Positions 22,200-32,927 of a stretch of DNA of 64,000 bases are shown here, in pieces. The DNA lies in contig BGZK01001248.1 in the NCBI GenBank assembly GCA_005406025.1, positions 118,559 to 182,558 of the forward strand. The letters run 5' to 3'. Source of the stretch: Eumeta japonica (Eukaryota; Arthropoda; Insecta; Lepidoptera; Psychidae). The notes beneath the pieces are model-generated. The model worked only from the letters and a program-made list of their open reading frames with translations, did not search any database and was not told the origin of the DNA. Both the position numbers and the translations under genes were made by a program. Position 1 is the first letter of the stretch, and each line of letters begins with the position of its first letter.

Positions 22200-22835
22200 T
22201 GAAAGATCTAGAGATTTAAAGGTGACGAACACCAACCAACTCGATCGACGGTCTGAGTTCGGGCTGACTACGCTCTAACTGAAACTTAGGGACCCTGAAA
22301 TTATCATCAGATTTAGAATTAAGAGATTGGGGATCGGAATCGATTTGCATCAATCGGATCAGATCAGATCTTTCTCTCTCTTCTCGGCACTCCGCTTTCT
22401 TTGTACGAGAAATGTCGACCGCCTGACAATTATACGTATATCTATTTACGGTCATTTTAAGCCGCAAGCTAAGTTATTATCGACTATATTAATTAAAACA
22501 ACTTCTCCAAGAAAATAAAAATAATAACCGCATACACAAAGCTGTAAAAATGATCAATTATTGCTGTAGTCGATGGCTGTAGGGCGAGGTAGACGAAAGA
22601 GAATTATTCCAACGAAAGCGGCGATAACAAAAGTCGATAAGTCGACCAAATTTAACATCCATGGATGTCTGTGAACGTGAACGCAAAACGCGAACTGTGA
22701 AGTATTGGCTCTCAAGGATGTTGAATTATGATAACTGGGCCAGAACAGAGTCCGACACGACTATAGGTGGCATGGACTCCGAGAACTTATTATCTTTATT
22801 AGTTTTTTTAGAGAAGGTTTTTATTTTTACTTTTT
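22200..22835. other. Mixed non-coding; possible decayed frame at 22.56-22.8 kb
   Basis: Slightly GC-richer than its surroundings at 22,200-22,420 and 22,560-22,800. The 76-codon plus frame at 22,661 has an R-rich start (E R E R K T R T V K Y W L) that could be a decayed transposase fragment (for example PIF/Harbinger), but nothing decisive is visible. Confidence 0.3.
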
Positions 22836-22895
22836 TAACCGACTACAAAAAAAGGAAGAAGTTCTATGTTCGTCTGTACGTATTTTTTTAAATGT
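22836..22895 (+). repeat. Head fragment of the 'taaccgacttcaaaaaa' lepidopteran repeat
   Basis: ttaaccgactacaaaaaaag, then gttctatgttcgtctgtacg. This matches the start of the longer copies at 51,595 and 60,569. Only the head is present here. Confidence 0.65.
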
Positions 22896-23454
22896 ACTTT
22901 TAACCTGTTCGTGTAATAAATACCGAACCTGTCTGTGTAAAAAAATATTAAAATAAATTTTTGCACGTGATTTTTTTTTACAAAATTTGTTAATTGTAAA
23001 ACAATTTTAAATTTTTTGTTTTGTGTTTTGTTAAATATACTTGAAATATAAGATAAAAGCGTCTGCTATAGTAATACGGCAATTATTTCGCCTCCCTATC
23101 ACGAAATAGGTTATATACCTAGTGTGTAAGATGTATAAATACTTCCAAAATCGGCCAAGTGTTATGACGCCACTTGCTATATACCTACCTAACGGTTCCG
23201 CAGTCACCTCATCAGCACTCCTTGTGTCCGGAAATATGTAAATAGGGTTCAACAAACGCTCTACTCGCATTCGGAATACGGGCGGTCTCATACCGGCATG
23301 TTTTATTCAAAACTCTTGTCACACATAAGAACATATTTATATCCCGACTGCAGCGCCGCCGGCCGTCCATTTGAAATTTAAAAAGTGAGAAAGGTTCCAA
23401 AAATATGACACGTTGATGAAGTGTTTAGAGACACCATTCAATGAATATGTATTC

Positions 23455-23800
23455 CCTTTTTTAACCGACTTAAAAAAATTGGAAAGGTTATGATGTAACC
23501 GATGGTGAAAACTACAAATGATCACTGATATATCCTATATACTTGTAAATATACCAAATGATAAGTAGGTTTTTCACAGATTGTGATAAGGATCCACTGA
23601 AATTATTAAGCTACTTATCCTCATCAAAACGCACGTCGCGAAGAGGAAATGTCGATGTAGTACCAGAGGAATGAGGAATATGAGGAATAAACAGAACTCC
23701 TCAAGTATTATGGGCACTGATATAAAACAAATGGTGAGGTACTGGAAGAATTCCTCGAGACTCCTAGATTAATATAAATATGGGTACGGTGATCAATATT
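23455..23800 (+). repeat. Second head fragment plus copy 2 of the 'ctcgagactcct' repeat
   Basis: ttaaccgacttaaaaaaatt at about 23,461 is another truncated head of the same family, in the same orientation as 22,836. At 23,640-23,770 the gaattcctcgagactcct text pairs with the copy at 21,990-22,140. Between the two heads (22,900-23,450) no gene is seen. Confidence 0.5.
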
Positions 23801-24336
23801 TAATTACCTAGTGAAAATGTTTAAATTGTTGCTGAGCGAGTCCGTTTTTCTATAGTTTCTGGTCAGTTGAGAAACTGTAGGGAACGACAGATGCATATTA
23901 AGGACCTTAGAATAATTATCAGAGCAACCAGGAAATTTGGGTATGTGTAAAGTATGTGTAGAATGTATGTAGTATGTATAAAGTATATTGAAGAGTAAAA
24001 GCAAAATAAATTAAAATTTGCTTAATAATTACTAGTAAATAAAATAATCCTTGACAGAAAAAGAAAATAAAAGCCACTTTCAAAAACTTATTAAAGTAAT
24101 TATTTATTTTCGAGATGGGTGCCAGCTGAAACAAACAAAACTAAAAAAAAAATCTTGCATTGTACATAACCGTCATTAGAGAAAACCTAATTTAACACCC
24201 AGGTGCGTCTGCAAACATGAGTACCTATCTGCAAACGGAACGATAAGTGTCGAGTCTGGAGGACGTCGGATTATGAAACTGAGGCTACCGCGTCTGAAAT
24301 ATTTTTAAGTTGTATCAAATTTAAAAACAACTTATT
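23801..24336. other. AT-rich non-coding stretch
   Basis: The gtatgtgtaaagtatgtgtag region at 23,940-23,990 is a degenerate short repeat. The frames here are made of repeated Y/H/T codons and are treated as chance. Confidence 0.5.
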
Positions 24337-24687
24337 TTAATAGGTTTTTTGACAGCGGTTTTTAGTTTTTATTTCGCTTAGAAGAGTTAGTTTCCACTTG
24401 GTTAGCGAAAACGGTCTGATATGGGCGAAAGACGACTTGACGCGCCCGAGGAGGTATGGAAACATCGGTTTAATTTGATTACAATCAGAAATACATTGGT
24501 GAATTCTCTCGTTGTCAAAATTCGAAGACCGCGGTATGTGAGGGCTTGAAGAAGAAGTATCAAAACACTCGGCTGTAGTTGCTCCTACGGCTGTGCCCTT
24601 ATAACTGCTGGAAGGATTTTTTTCATGTGGATAACGATTTAGCGTTTGTGATTTATCCTCGGTACTTTGGATTTGTCTAACGCTCAT
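24337..24687 (-). CDS. Unidentified 116-codon reading frame
   Basis: Minus-strand ATG at 24,687, stop at 24,337-24,339, with base composition more balanced than its surroundings. It is Ser/Thr-rich at residues ~10-60 (T A V G A T T A E C F D T S S S S) and basic toward the end, with no signal peptide, membrane segment or motif recognised. The last ~12 codons (K T K N R C Q K T Y) are the inverted tail of the lepidopteran repeat seen at ~52,410 (ccgctatcaaaaacctattt), so at least the C-terminus is not host coding sequence. Upstream lies a (ta)n run rather than a promoter. It may be a decayed element gene or chance. Confidence 0.25.
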   Translation of the reverse strand: MSVRQIQSTEDKSQTLNRYPHEKNPSSSYKGTAVGATTAECFDTSSSSPHIPRSSNFDNERIHQCISDCNQIKPMFPYLLGRVKSSFAHIRPFSLTKWKLTLLSEIKTKNRCQKTY

Positions 24688-25189
24688 ATATATTTATATA
24701 TATATGTGTGTGTGTTCTCTGTATTATATCTTAAGAAACAAAGATTCAAATTATATTTTTTACCCAACTACGACAACGGCATATTACTTCTTTTTAGCAA
24801 TCGTTATAATTATTATGTACAATGCATATTCATATACGAAAACTGTTTGCAAATATATTAATGTATCATTTATTTTATCTTTAAAGTTGGAGCGGGGGGG
24901 GGGGGTGTAATAGATAAAGTTAGGGATAGACAAATTGTTTTAAATGCTTCACCTAACGGCGTGACTTTTGATACATCTTTTTTAAAGCTGATGTAAGGCT
25001 TGTTCGACCATTTAAAAAACTCTGAAGTGCTACCAGTAAATCAAAAAAATATAATAAAACGGGATCTTTTGCAATTGTTCTTCGGAAGGCTTTTCGTCAT
25101 TAATACTGCTAAGTTTTTTTTGACTATTAATGCACTTTATGTGACATGGAAATGCACCAAATGGTTGTCACCAATTGTACTCGTCCGAA
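24688..25189. other. Microsatellite, poly-G run and AT-rich DNA
   Basis: (ta)n followed by (gt)n at about 24,690-24,716. A 13-14 nt poly-G run at about 24,892-24,905 stands out in this AT-rich region. No gene. Confidence 0.7.
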
Positions 25190-25660
25190 TAATACGTACA
25201 TCCGATACCATACCATGTAATATGTTTTTTAGGTTACGTTTATCGCATATTATTTATTAAGTTCTTAATTGCATTTGTCGCATATCTTGTAATATGTTTT
25301 ATCACATTTACTTGTCGCGTATCATGTAACATGTTTCAGACGAATTGCATTTGTCGTGTATCATGTAACATGTTTTATCCAAGTCGAATTTATTGAGTAT
25401 CATGTGACATGTTTTATCCAAACTGTTTTTGTCATATATCATGTAACATATTTTATACATACTACATTCGGCGTGCATCATGTAACATGTTTTATCCGAG
25501 CAGCATTTTTCGTATATCATGTAACTTTAACTACGGTTACAGTTCTCGTATATAATGTAACGTGTTTTATCCAGGCTCCATTTGTTTATGTAATGTATCA
25601 ACTTTTATCCAGATCGCATTTGCTGTATATTATGCAACAATGTCATAACCAGGTTGCGTA
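25190..25660 (+). repeat. Degenerate 39-bp minisatellite, in frame on both strands
   Basis: The core tatcatgtaacatgttttatcc recurs about every 39 bp (25,319, 25,357, 25,396, 25,435, 25,474, 25,513), with more diverged units out to ~25,200 and ~25,640. Because 39 is 13 codons, the plus frame at 25,356-25,691 reads Y H V T C F I Q ... repeatedly and the minus frame at 25,308-25,520 reads T C Y M I H D K ... repeatedly. Units differ by substitutions and small indels. Coding function is unlikely; the open frames follow from the period. Confidence 0.85.
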
Positions 25661-26366
25661 TATTTCGACTCGTATTTTGGTAATGAAATGAAAACGAAAA
25701 TTAATTTCACTTTCGTATTGCGCCACTAATTTGCATTGTATTATGAGCGATACGCCGTTTTGGCGTATAGGCCTACCCGCCATACCTGTGATAATTTATG
25801 GCGGCACACGTGTCGCATTAATACGTTCAATCAGATATATTGGCTTGCCACGACAAGCGAATTATAATCAACGTCAAAAACCGGAGGTGGTTGTTGTCAG
25901 ACACAGGAACACGCCTAGAAGAAGTCCAGTTTTCCAGCATGTGGTCGGTCAGTCATTATACACTTATCGTATATGTCCGGTCTCTCTACATTCAGACTTA
26001 TAGGTTTTAAGGCCTAATGACTCAATTTGATGACGACCAATAACTATACGTAAATAAGGAAGTAAAATTGGTGAGCAGTTTCATAATCATTATTCCTTTA
26101 TTAAATATTCTTTTAATAGATTAGCGTGTGATGTAATCATAGTAAATATATATGAAAATAATTTAAAAGCATGCATGAAAATAAAGTTACAATTCTTGTA
26201 TTTTTAACAATTTTAAGGGATTTAATTATTCTACTATTCATGAAAAGCAAAATGAAGTTGTTAATCGATAATGTTTTTTGAACATGACTTCGTCCGATGT
26301 TTGTATTTAATCAAACATTATCTCACATGACACGCATCAATGTGCTCGCTTTCGCAACTTAGCAAA
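25661..26366. other. Unassigned sequence with a 90-codon frame
   Basis: The 25,731-26,003 plus-strand frame is less AT-rich and protein-like (P A I P V I I Y G G T R V A L), but has no motif I recognise and no splice sites. It may be a transposon fragment. The rest is AT-rich. Confidence 0.3.
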
Positions 26367-27034
26367 TTTTAGACTTTCTGCTCATCGTCTGATCTTCACG
26401 AATTAAAGTTTAAACGAATTAAATTTTAGACTTTCTGCTCATCGTCTGATCTTCACGAAATAAAGTTTAAACGAATTAAATTTTAGACTTTCTGCTCATC
26501 GTCTGATCTTCACGAATTAAAGTTTAAACGAATTAAATTTTAGACTTTCTGCTCATCGTCTGATCTTCACGAAATAAAGTTTAAACGAATTAAATTTTAG
26601 ACTTTCTGCTCATCGTCTGATCTTCACGAATTAAAGTTAAAACGAATTAAATTTTAGACTTTCTGCTCATCGTCTGATCTTCACGAATTAAAGTTTAAAC
26701 GAATTAAATTTTAGACTTTCTGCTCATCGTCTGATCTTCACGAATTAAAGTTAAAACGAATTAAATTTTAGACTTTCTGCTCATCGTCTGATCTTCACGA
26801 ATTAAAGTTTAAACGAATTAAATTTTAGACTTTCTGCTCATCGTCTAATCTTCACGAATTAAAGTTTAAACGAATTAAATTTTAGACTTTCTGCTCATCG
26901 TCTGATCTTCACGAATTAAAGTTTAAACGAATTAAATTTTAGACTTTCTGCTCATCGTCTGATCTTCACGAATTAAAGTTTAAACGAATTAAATTTTAGA
27001 CTTTCTGCTCATCGTCTGATCTTCACGAATTAAA
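26367..27034 (+). repeat. Tandem array of a 57-bp unit, 11 full copies plus one partial
   Basis: The unit begins ttttagactttctgctcatc and ends aagtttaaacgaattaaa. Starts fall exactly 57 bp apart from 26,367 to 26,994. Copies are nearly identical. Marker variants run in the order A B A B C A C A D A A A, where B = gaaataaag, C = gttaaaac and D = gtctaatc, so copies expanded as 114-bp dimers in the left two thirds. Each unit contains the palindrome gtttaaac. There is no open frame, and the array is flanked by unique AT-rich DNA. Confidence 0.97.
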
Positions 27035-27565
27035 GCCTAAATGCTGCTTCAACTTAAGCAACAATTTCTAATGAAATCTAATTAATATTTTCGGAAATTA
27101 GCATATTGAAACAGACATAGGCAAAGTAAACAAAACTTTTAAAATCATCTTTTTGGTCTGTTAGGTACTTTTCCCACATCGCTCCCAATTGATTTGGTGA
27201 ATTCGTCAATTGAATGTAAGTACCTGCAGACTCGCTGATTCTATAAATTAACTGTAACTGTGCAAATTTATTTGTTATGAATAAATTAAGAAATTATACA
27301 TGAAATCGAAAACAGAATAAGCTAGTGAAAAATAATTAAATTTCCTTTTAGTTTTCGAAATTTATTTTCAATTTCAAGCTACAGATTCAATTTCGAACTT
27401 CAAGAGAACTTGTGAAATAAATAATTTTTATATTACTGAATGCCAAACCCATCTCAAACAATTTTTAATAATGGCATTGATTAAAGAAATAATAAAATGT
27501 ACGATTATATGAAATTTATTAAATTCGTTTGACAGAAAGAAAAGAGAATTTAAATTAGACAGGGG
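27035..27565. other. AT-rich non-coding stretch
   Basis: No gene, RNA or repeat recognised between the 57-bp array and the SINE at 27,566. Confidence 0.6.
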
Positions 27566-27800
27566 CGGTGGCGGACCAGTGGTCGAGGATGCTGTCTTCC
27601 AATGAGAAGGTCCAGCTTTGATCTCGATCACAGTCGAATTGACCAGCGACCATAACTTCAGTCGAATCAAACCACTCGATCCGTGCCTTGGAGAACACGT
27701 TAGCACGTCAGCAGTCCGCATCGGGCCGGCGCGGATGGCTTAAGGTCCGAGCGCCCCGATCCCATATAAAACGTCCGCGTCAGAATACGCCTCAGTGGCG
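27566..27800 (+). mobile_element. tRNA-derived SINE, plus strand
   Basis: The tRNA-like head ggtggcggaccagtggtcgag (A-box region) is followed by aaggtccagctttgatctcg (B-box-like), then the body ccgtgccttggagaacacgt and gggccggcgcggatggctta. Same family and order as the minus-strand copy at 21,480-21,695. The minus-strand frames at 27,428-27,912 lie over this element and are not genes. Confidence 0.75.
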
Positions 27801-28110
27801 ACGCGGTCGAGACCGGGCACGATAACAAAGGAGCTGTCACTCGTATAAATACTAGCGAATCTACTTCTATAGCTGAGGACGTAAGATATTGGACGTTCAG
27901 TATCGGACGCACCGTACGAGCTATGGATCGATGTTCAGATACTCTGCGAGCTCTTCGATCGCCCTTCGCGACAACTCCGAAGACGGCGGCGACGATTGTG
28001 CCGCTTGAGAGACCGGCGCGCGCGCACGAACGCGAGTGCGATGCGCACGGGCGGATAGCCGCTTCAAGTGCCGCGCTTTTTTTCAGAGCGCTGCTGAGAT
28101 TTCAAGAAAT
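27801..28110. promoter_or_regulatory. CpG-rich island after the SINE
   Basis: GC-rich from the SINE end to ~28,080, with ggcgcgcgcgcacgaacgcg and two TATA-like words (tataaaacg at ~27,766 and tataaata at ~27,845). The 64-codon plus frame from 27,923 has no motif. It could be a promoter island or GC-rich retroposon remains. Confidence 0.3.
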
Positions 28111-28679
28111 GTTATGATTTGCTTTTACTTTTACATACAAGACGCTTTCGCCTTTTGCAACCTCCTTCTGTTCTCAATAATATTTGTTATAAACGAAAGT
28201 CTTCCTTAACAATTTATATAATACAATAACATTCTATAATTATAACAGCGATTGGTGTCGCCAAGGGAATGCGATAAATCAATAATAAACTGAATTCAAA
28301 CAGAGATGACTTCACCGCCCCAGTCCGGGCGCGGCCCCGCACAGCCTCCTATCTCATGACTGACGCATCTCTCGTGTATGTTCCGCCTTCTGCTTCCAAC
28401 TTTCTACTTCCTATATTTGTATATAAGATATAAACACACAGACTATAATAGTCTTTGTAATTAATTACATAATGAACGGTCTCAAATCTAAAAAAAAAAA
28501 TTACTATTCATTCCTCACAATTTTATGTTATACTTTTAGGACATTTTTAGTTTGAGTATAATTATATATGAATATGAATTCATGTATCATATGTATTTAT
28601 ATATTGGACGTAGTTTCGTGCCCCTTTCCCAGTAAGCCTGACAAAAACCATAGACGACCTATTGATACAATTATATATC
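28111..28679. other. Non-coding stretch
   Basis: Includes a small GC-rich spot at 28,310-28,375 (ccagtccgggcgcggccccg). The rest is AT-rich; nothing further is recognised. Confidence 0.5.
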
Positions 28680-28910
28680 TAACTTGACGTTTGAAGTAAC
28701 AGTTTCCGGTGTTGCATTTCGTCGAGATAGTGAGAGTTCTAGTGGTGCACTGCCTCTTTAATCGATTCCTTCTCCGTTAGACATCCTATTCCCATTCAAA
28801 AGGTCGGCAACGCACCGGTGATCCCCATTGGGGTTGTAATTGTCTATGGGAGGCGGTGACCACTTAGCCTTTGGTGGCTCACAAGCTCTTTCGCTCCCCT
28901 GACATCAATC
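28680..28910 (+). mobile_element. Lepidopteran non-LTR retroposon 3' tail, plus strand
   Basis: gtgttgcatttcgtcgagat, then gtgagagttctagtggtgca, then aaaggtcggcaacgcaccgg, then ctatgggaggcggtgaccac. This order matches a 3' region shared by many lepidopteran LINEs and SINEs. A second plus copy lies at 57,090-57,325 and a minus copy at 47,838-48,120. No coding part is attached. Confidence 0.8.
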
Positions 28911-29271
28911 AAACTTATGACTTCGTGTTTAGAAATAGGCCCTTCTCTGATATGCCATCTACTTGTCTGCGCAATATCTGCTAGGTGGTCCCCTATAGAT
29001 CATTCTATCAGACGTTCACTCTGAGAATTACAGATTCAATATTTATCCATCGTTACTGAGTTTGATGATGAAGGAAACATCATGACTCGTGACACGTCTT
29101 ACAAGCATTCCCATGTTCTTTGACACCACATAAACTTTTCGTTTCAGCGTAGGCATTCAGCATCTTCTAGTACCTCATCTTACAGGTCAATAGTAACTTT
29201 CAGTGTGATACTAGTCATTTTTACAAATCCACATAGATTTTATTTTCAATGGGTCTCGACGGGTTATTGCC
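28911..29271. other. Non-coding between two retroposon relics
   Basis: Moderate GC. It may be the 3' continuation (minus strand) of the R1-type relic, but no recognisable motif remains. Confidence 0.4.
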
Positions 29272-29735
29272 TTGCCATCGCTTCAATGGGTTGTTGCCTT
29301 CCGTAGGAGTGCATTTTCGGTCTGCAAACAGAACTCCCACCATTTAGCCCTCCTTTTGTCGTATGTTCGGGTCAAAATTGGCTTCAGATATTCCGAGGGC
29401 CCCTCAAGTCGGACCTCAAAATCCATTTCCAGCCTTCCGCTCTCCCAGCAGAGGCAAGCTGCACTCCGTTACGTCGACGATACTACTGCAGATCTTGCCT
29501 CTCCTTGGGTTTCGAAGGTTGGTATGTCGTCGGTGCTAATGATCTGCAAGTCCATCTCGGTCAGAAAGGCGCCGTATGCCGTTCCTATAGCGTCCTCCGC
29601 GCTGTTGTCCAGCAGAGGCACCATGCGTTGACATCTCCGGCTGGGGTAACATAACTGGCCTCTGTGCTTTGGATCTTGGCTTGTGTCCGCCTCCAGTACG
29701 ATTCGATCTTTTGGTCCCCCTAGCCATAAACAGAC
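29272..29735 (-). pseudogene. R1-type LINE endonuclease relic, frameshifted
   Basis: Read on the minus strand with frame changes, the order is: G D V N A W C L C W (the GDxNA endonuclease motif, about 29,611-29,640), then Y G A F L T E M D L Q I I S T D D I P T F E, then S I V D V T E C S L P L L G (the SxIDVT endonuclease block), then R L E G P S E Y, and finally T R T Y D K R R A K W W E F, which resembles the 'TRxYNTKKAxW' stretch after the endonuclease in R1-clade elements. Adjacent blocks lie in different frames and a stop interrupts the IDVT region, so it is inactive. Reverse transcriptase is absent. The 119- and 63-codon frames on opposite strands here are by-products. Confidence 0.75.
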
Positions 29736-32224
29736 ATGATCCCTAATTAATCACCCGTAACAAGTAGAAGGCGGCTGACGTTTCGCCGACCAGCTGGCGG
29801 TTTTCCATTACCTTCGACTGGTCGCCGAACGCTATTATAAATGTACACAATTTTATTTTTTTTGTATTAGCCCTCTGTACTGCTCGGTGATTGGTCACTA
29901 TTGATATATTGCAGCAACGGATGTCATATTATACAACGCTAACTGGAGCCGTTATCTCTTTATAAGCAAAAAAATACATTATGTTGGTAGCGTTGGAAGA
30001 ATTACTTTCTATGAACTTCCATAGACTTCATACACGGAGCGAAAGCTTTCGTTTACCCTCTATTCATACATACGCCCAGAAGTGCAGGAATTAACAAAAA
30101 ACGTATGTGTACGTCGAGGCAGTTGGTAGGAATTTACGAGTTTAAAACGGACAGCCCCTCCTTGTAGCTCGGTCGCGTTAAATTACGAGCACAGACGAGA
30201 GCATGTTGTTCGGAAAAGTTGTTACACAATAACGGCTATGACGTTGTAAACAATTGTAATAATAGAATCCCGGGTAACGGAATGTAAAACTCGATCACCC
30301 CGTTACAGCGCTAACTTCATTACGTATAATCGACTCAACGAATGGAAACTTCTATAGTGACCATGCGAAATATATAATGAATTCTAACGTAATATTTTTA
30401 ATGTCTGTATAAATTTACACAAAATATAATATTTAATAAATATTAGATATCAGAAATTTTATAAGTGGTGATGTCGACTCCGGAAGAAAAGCAACGACGT
30501 TCTGTACCGATGGACGCGTTGTCAGGTACTACAATTTTGTTACAAGTCAACTAGTTCGTCTAAATCAAACAAAAATCGTTCAATACTAGTGCTACACCAA
30601 TCAAACGAAGGTTATAATACATTACTTGATATTAGATGTACAGGATGGATTTTATCACACATTTTTTCGAAAATATTCATAATCTCCTCCCCTTATAAAA
30701 CAACTTTGCTAAACACCATAGTCATTGAAGTAGCAGTTTTTGAGAAAAATAGCTTAGAATATGTACGTAAAAATGTCATACTGACAGTCTTAGAATAGCT
30801 GACATGTAAGTACTGCACAGCAGTACGTCGCGAGGACGGCAACTCGATCGTATCTGCTCTTCCAATCTGACCAAGCATTTATTAGGGTTGTGTCTATATT
30901 ATTTTTTATATTTTATATAAGTAAGTATTCAATAATACATTTTTGTCGTAGCTACTTTGGCAAAATTGCGAAATTCTATATAAGAAGAAAATTATAGATG
31001 TATATTCTAAAAGATACTCGATAAAATTCACCTGTGTATTTACATATAATTAGATATATACACATAAATAAATATTACAAGACTTCCTCATGGAATATTT
31101 TTCTGATTTGATTTCTACACCATGTTCAAAACAATCTAAACCCTGCAGTCAAGCTTCGCAGTGGTTATTAAAAAAATATATATTGAAATTCGCATAACTG
31201 TTATGACCTTCTAAGCTTTTGCAGTATATTCAACATGTACACCAATCGCGTTCAATAATAATTATGTTGCTAAACGATATCGCACGACATGGTTATACGG
31301 AATTTTAATCAAACAATATTTTTACGACAGCAGTGCCCAGCGCCGCCTATTGAAAATGGCTCAAACTGTTTTCTAAATATTTCCAGCAATATGTTGAACG
31401 CGACCTATAAATTTGATAGTCTAATATCCGAAATAAAAGCGACATTCACACGTCTTTTTAATGGATGAAAAGTATTTTATATCAAATGCAGTATTTTAAA
31501 AAATATATAGAGAATGGGTTGGCTAAAAAATTCGTTGCCAGACTAAGATTAATTGAAAATTCAAAAATACCTTTTTTTAAAACATTGTGCTTATTAGTTT
31601 AAAGAACAAATTTGTGTAACATAATCGCAAAGCAGTGCTTTTAGTTATTTTATTAAACATTCATTAAACAGATGTATGTTAATTACACCAGCCCAATAGT
31701 TATGCCAGGAAAAAAATAGACAACCCAACGTTTACATACTTTACAAGCTTTATACTTTCGATTAGCATAAAAGTTCTTCAATAAACTAATGAACGCAAAG
31801 TTAAAAAAAAGACATTTCTGAATTTCTAATTAATCGTTGTTTATACTAGGAATTTTTTAACCAACCCACACGCAATATGTTTCTTAACATTCTCCAATTT
31901 ATATAAAATATGTTTCACACCCTAAACAGAAAGGTGAAGGTCGCCTCTAATTCGGATCCACTACCATGAGCTCGATGGTATGATGGGTATACGAAGTCCA
32001 TAACCGGCACAGGAACATCAATTTTTGCATATATTTCAAATGTATTCTTTATATTTATCAGTTGCAAGCCACTTTTTGGAAATGAAGTGAAGGAACAGAT
32101 ATTTTAGACATATTTTATGATCGAGGTTTGTCCAAAAAAAGGAAATTGATAATAAACTGACACTAATATATATTTCTGAATTTATGTTTCCCGAGTCTAC
32201 ATTCATCGCCACCCCATTGGATTA
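29736..32224. other. Non-coding stretch
   Basis: No supported gene. About 29,770-29,830 holds two related inverted words (cgccgaccagctggcgg and cgactggtcgccg) in GC-richer DNA. Short frames near 30.6-30.9 kb on both strands have no motif. Remaining DNA is AT-rich. Confidence 0.5.
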
Positions 32225-32927
32225 AGAAACAAAAACAAAATGAAACAAAAAAAAAACAAAAAAAAACGAAAAAAAAAAAAGAAACAAAAGCGACCCTTCC
32301 CATTTCCGCCCCCGAAAGTATCGCAACCGACTTTTAATTTTCACAACAATCCGGATTTGATTTCGCCACCGCTCCTCTTTGTGCACCGATTCGCAATGTG
32401 CGGTACGACTGTCTCTAGAACCGCTAGAGATTGCACAAAGACATTTTTTTTTTAGATAAATATAAACACGACAAAGATCGTGAACATAAAAATTAGGCGG
32501 TCGGAGAGTTGCTAAAGCGACTATCGACCCCCCCCAGTTACCTAAAACCGTACGAGCCATGAACACACATTCGCGCCCAAGCAAGGCTGCCGACTGTCGT
32601 TACGCCGTCAATTTCGCTAGACTCGTGTTGAAGTCGTGTCAAATATTCTCCTGTTTGTTCACGAACCAGATTCCACAGAGCAACGATAACGTCCAAGATT
32701 TTATTATAATAAAAATATTGTATTTTATCGTAAAGTTAGGATAAGTGTCCTTCCCACGGCTCACTTCAGTCTACTCACACGCACCTGCTTGCGTCATCAC
32801 GCAACGCATCGGCCACCGCTTAGCAGCGCCCCGTCTGCTGTCGAATGAACGTTTGAAATTGCCTGTCAACAGAGGGAGCTGCTGGGATGTCTGTAGTCGG
32901 TTATACAAAATAACAATTCGTTTTTTA
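32225..32927. other. A-rich tract and moderately GC-rich non-coding DNA
   Basis: 32,225-32,290 is a nearly pure A/(aaac)n tract, and produces the Lys- and Phe-rich frames on opposite strands. 32,290-32,900 is less AT-rich and could hold regulatory sequence or an untranslated exon. An ATG with a weak GTAACT donor on the minus strand near 32,560-32,540 is not convincing. Confidence 0.45.

Noticed and set aside
26367..27034. CRISPR or protein-coding repeat array
   Set aside because: Units are directly adjacent without spacers, and every frame contains stops.
32222..32584. 120-codon minus-strand frame
   Set aside because: Its C-terminal half is the translated complement of an A-rich tract (runs of Phe), and no motif is seen in the other half.
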